64,000 bases of DNA from Prosthecobacter fusiformis (lineage in GTDB: Bacteria; Verrucomicrobiota; Verrucomicrobiia; Verrucomicrobiales; Verrucomicrobiaceae): assembly GCF_004364345.1 (NCBI RefSeq), contig NZ_SOCA01000001.1:124001-188000 (forward strand). The letters are read 5' to 3'. Below, piece by piece: positions 62,339 to 64,000 of the stretch; the stretch's first letter is position 1, and the number at the start of each line of letters is the position of its first letter. A model generated the notes under the pieces. That model did no database searches. It saw nothing but the letters and a program-made list of their open reading frames with translations, and was not told the origin of the DNA. Made by a program: the position numbers and the translations under genes.

Positions 62339-64000
62339 TTACAGACCATAGACCCGGTAAAGCACGGACTCGTCTGCATCGGTGCTTTCGTCGGTGTAAC
62401 TCACCGTCGTAGCATCGCTAACTGGGTTCGTTGTGACAACCGACCAGCTACGACCATCAACCGATTTTTCGATGACATACTTGATGTCAGCGCCAGCGGT
62501 TGGGAAGCTGATGCTCGGATGGTTATCGGACACGTCCAAGGTGATGACTGGGCGTGCCAGGTTGGTGGTCGGGAAGACATCCAGAGCAGCCAGGGAAGTC
62601 CAGCCAAACATCTGGTTATTATCCCGCATGGAACCGGCGAAGGCAGCGTTCACGAAACCTTCTGGCAAGACGACTCTTTCGTCATCCGCGTAAGGCACGT
62701 TGTAAGCAGCGCCGGCTGGGTTCAGGCGGGGATCCAGACCATTCTTGGTGTAGAGCGGGCATGGCACCACTGGAGTGGAGGTGGTGGAGAAGCGCCATGG
62801 GGTGCGAAGCTGGGAGGCCCCAGGAGTCTGCATTGTGTTGATCTGGGTCAAGAATGGAATGACCACGCCCCCGACTGTAGCAGTGGTGCTACCGACTGCC
62901 ACGGTGCTGCTGTTGACCAGAGTGCCGTCGCCATTATTGCCATTGGCAATGAAGGCATACAGGTTGCTCCAGGTCAGCATCGTGGTGATGGAACCACCAC
63001 CGGTTTCAGCAGATTTGTTCATGGTGCTGGTGTTTTCCACCACGCCATTGTGCATAGCCAAGTGAGCTTCAAGCTTCGGGTTCATACCTTCACGCTTGGT
63101 GCTACCTGCGAGCATGGTGAAGTTGAAGACGGAGAGGTCTGTCATAGGAAGGCGGTCACCGTTATCGGGCTCGCCACCGTCCCACTCCATCAGCTTGTCA
63201 TACGAGTAGTCAGACCCGGTGATGACCTGGCCAATGGCGGTGTTGAGACCGTCGTGACCGCTGCGCAGCGAATTGCCAGAGCTATTGATCGTGCCCTGGA
63301 TGACTGTCCAGAACTGGTGGTTGCCGCGGAAGCCTTCATCACCGTCGAAGGAGTCATCCTGGTTGGAGCTGGAAAACAGGAAGCGTGTGTCATGCTTGCC
63401 GCCGAACCATTCGAAACCGTCATCCTTGTTCTGGTAAACTTCCACGTGCTCAATCACCGTGCTGGAGCCGACACCGCAAAGAGTGATGCCGTTGATCTCA
63501 TTGCCCACGGCAGCCGCGCCGATGACGAAACCGCCGTAACGGTTCACCACATAACGAAGCACACCGCTGTCATCTGTGTCATCCGTGCCACCATAGATGG
63601 CAAGGTCACCATTGAGGACGGTGCTGCCGGAACCGCTGGAGAGGCCTTCAGGGAAGTCTGTTCCCACACCGGCGTTCTGGATCTTGCGGAAGTTTTCCGT
63701 CAAGCTGTCTGCATGTGCATCCCAGATACCGTCTGCATCCAGGTCACGGTTGCCCGTGTTGGCGGCGACGTGACCACGGCCACTCATGATGATGCCACCC
63801 CAGAGACCGGCCTTGCTGAAGCCATTGTTTCCGGTCGGACCACCAGGTGCATAATTGTTCAGATCACTGGCTGGTGTGGCGGTCACATTAACGACCGTGC
63901 CCACCGCATTGGTGAAGGATGTCGGCACCGTTGCCGCACCCCCAGGGACATTGGTGTCCGTCAGGGAGGTGAAGATGATCGGAGCGTCCACCGTGCCGTT
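62339..64000 (-). CDS. Beta-helix-like surface protein, 5' end beyond the window
   Basis: The minus strand is open to position 64000, so the start is outside; at least 553 residues are seen. Conserved blocks are GLWGGIIMSGRGHVAAN, AIYGGTDDTDDSGVLRYVVN, NEINGITLCGVGSSTVIEHV, DDGFEWFGGKHDTRFLFSS and 'DDSFDGDEGFRGNHQFW'. They mark a widespread family of right-handed beta-helix extracellular proteins found with TonB receptors, often mislabelled as transporters. A small Ig-like domain ends the protein (IKYVIEKSVDGRSWSVV). It is the gene upstream of the receptor pair and likely captures or displays its substrate. Function is inferred from the neighbours. Confidence 0.88.
   Translation of the reverse strand, partial: NGTVDAPIIFTSLTDTNVPGGAATVPTSFTNAVGTVVNVTATPASDLNNYAPGGPTGNNGFSKAGLWGGIIMSGRGHVAANTGNRDLDADGIWDAHADSLTENFRKIQNAGVGTDFPEGLSSGSGSTVLNGDLAIYGGTDDTDDSGVLRYVVNRYGGFVIGAAAVGNEINGITLCGVGSSTVIEHVEVYQNKDDGFEWFGGKHDTRFLFSSSNQDDSFDGDEGFRGNHQFWTVIQGTINSSGNSLRSGHDGLNTAIGQVITGSDYSYDKLMEWDGGEPDNGDRLPMTDLSVFNFTMLAGSTKREGMNPKLEAHLAMHNGVVENTSTMNKSAETGGGSITTMLTWSNLYAFIANGNNGDGTLVNSSTVAVGSTTATVGGVVIPFLTQINTMQTPGASQLRTPWRFSTTSTPVVPCPLYTKNGLDPRLNPAGAAYNVPYADDERVVLPEGFVNAAFAGSMRDNNQMFGWTSLAALDVFPTTNLARPVITLDVSDNHPSISFPTAGADIKYVIEKSVDGRSWSVVTTNPVSDATTVSYTDESTDADESVLYRVYGL

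Overview
The window looks like chromosomal DNA of a Verrucomicrobium/Prosthecobacter-type bacterium (PVC superphylum). Positions 41.5-57.2 kb carry secreted families typical of that group: DUF1549/DUF1553 and WD40 proteins with CxxCH motifs, a DUF1501 protein with a twin-arginine leader, a PPC-domain protein and a Pirellula/Verrucomicrobium-type dehydrogenase fused to a copper domain. GC content appears high in most of the window and drops in a few cargo genes.

Positions 1 to about 30745 look like one large integrated element. Its genes include an ArdC-like antirestriction protein, a winged-helix replication-type protein, a tyrosine recombinase, a palindrome-rich non-coding block (candidate origin or transfer origin), two VirD4/HerA-type ATPases, a replication-relaxation protein, a DnaG-type primase, a small plasmid-type protein and a RadC-like protein. 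A large serine recombinase closes the right end. Immediately after it, in another frame, lie the last 41 codons of the peroxiredoxin gene bcp. The 5' part of bcp is not in the window, so the element probably inserted into bcp and its left end lies to the left of position 1. No relaxase or VirB-type secretion genes are visible here.

Two cargo genes in the element are the best candidates for undescribed biology. One (15856-17157) is a RibD-like zinc deaminase fused to a SAM methyltransferase, in visibly lower-GC DNA. The other (21659-28252, minus) is a 2197-residue protein with an N-terminal PGAP1/DUF676/SesB-like serine hydrolase, a long TPR-like region and a probable split PIN nuclease. That layout resembles large sensor-effector conflict proteins.

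Right of the element is ordinary chromosome: a YbaL-type antiporter, tRNA-Gln(CTG), a CHASE2 protein, a beta-CASP metallo-beta-lactamase protein, an M29 aminopeptidase and CvfB. A RAYT (REP-associated transposase) sits between two arrays of ~160-bp repeats with strong hairpins at 38.1-39.8 kb. Then come a ThuA-like protein, a VapBC pair, the PVC secreted-protein block (all on the minus strand), and a TonB-dependent receptor next to a TPR-like protein and a large surface protein cut by the window end. The first gene, a LamG-like surface protein, is cut by the window start.
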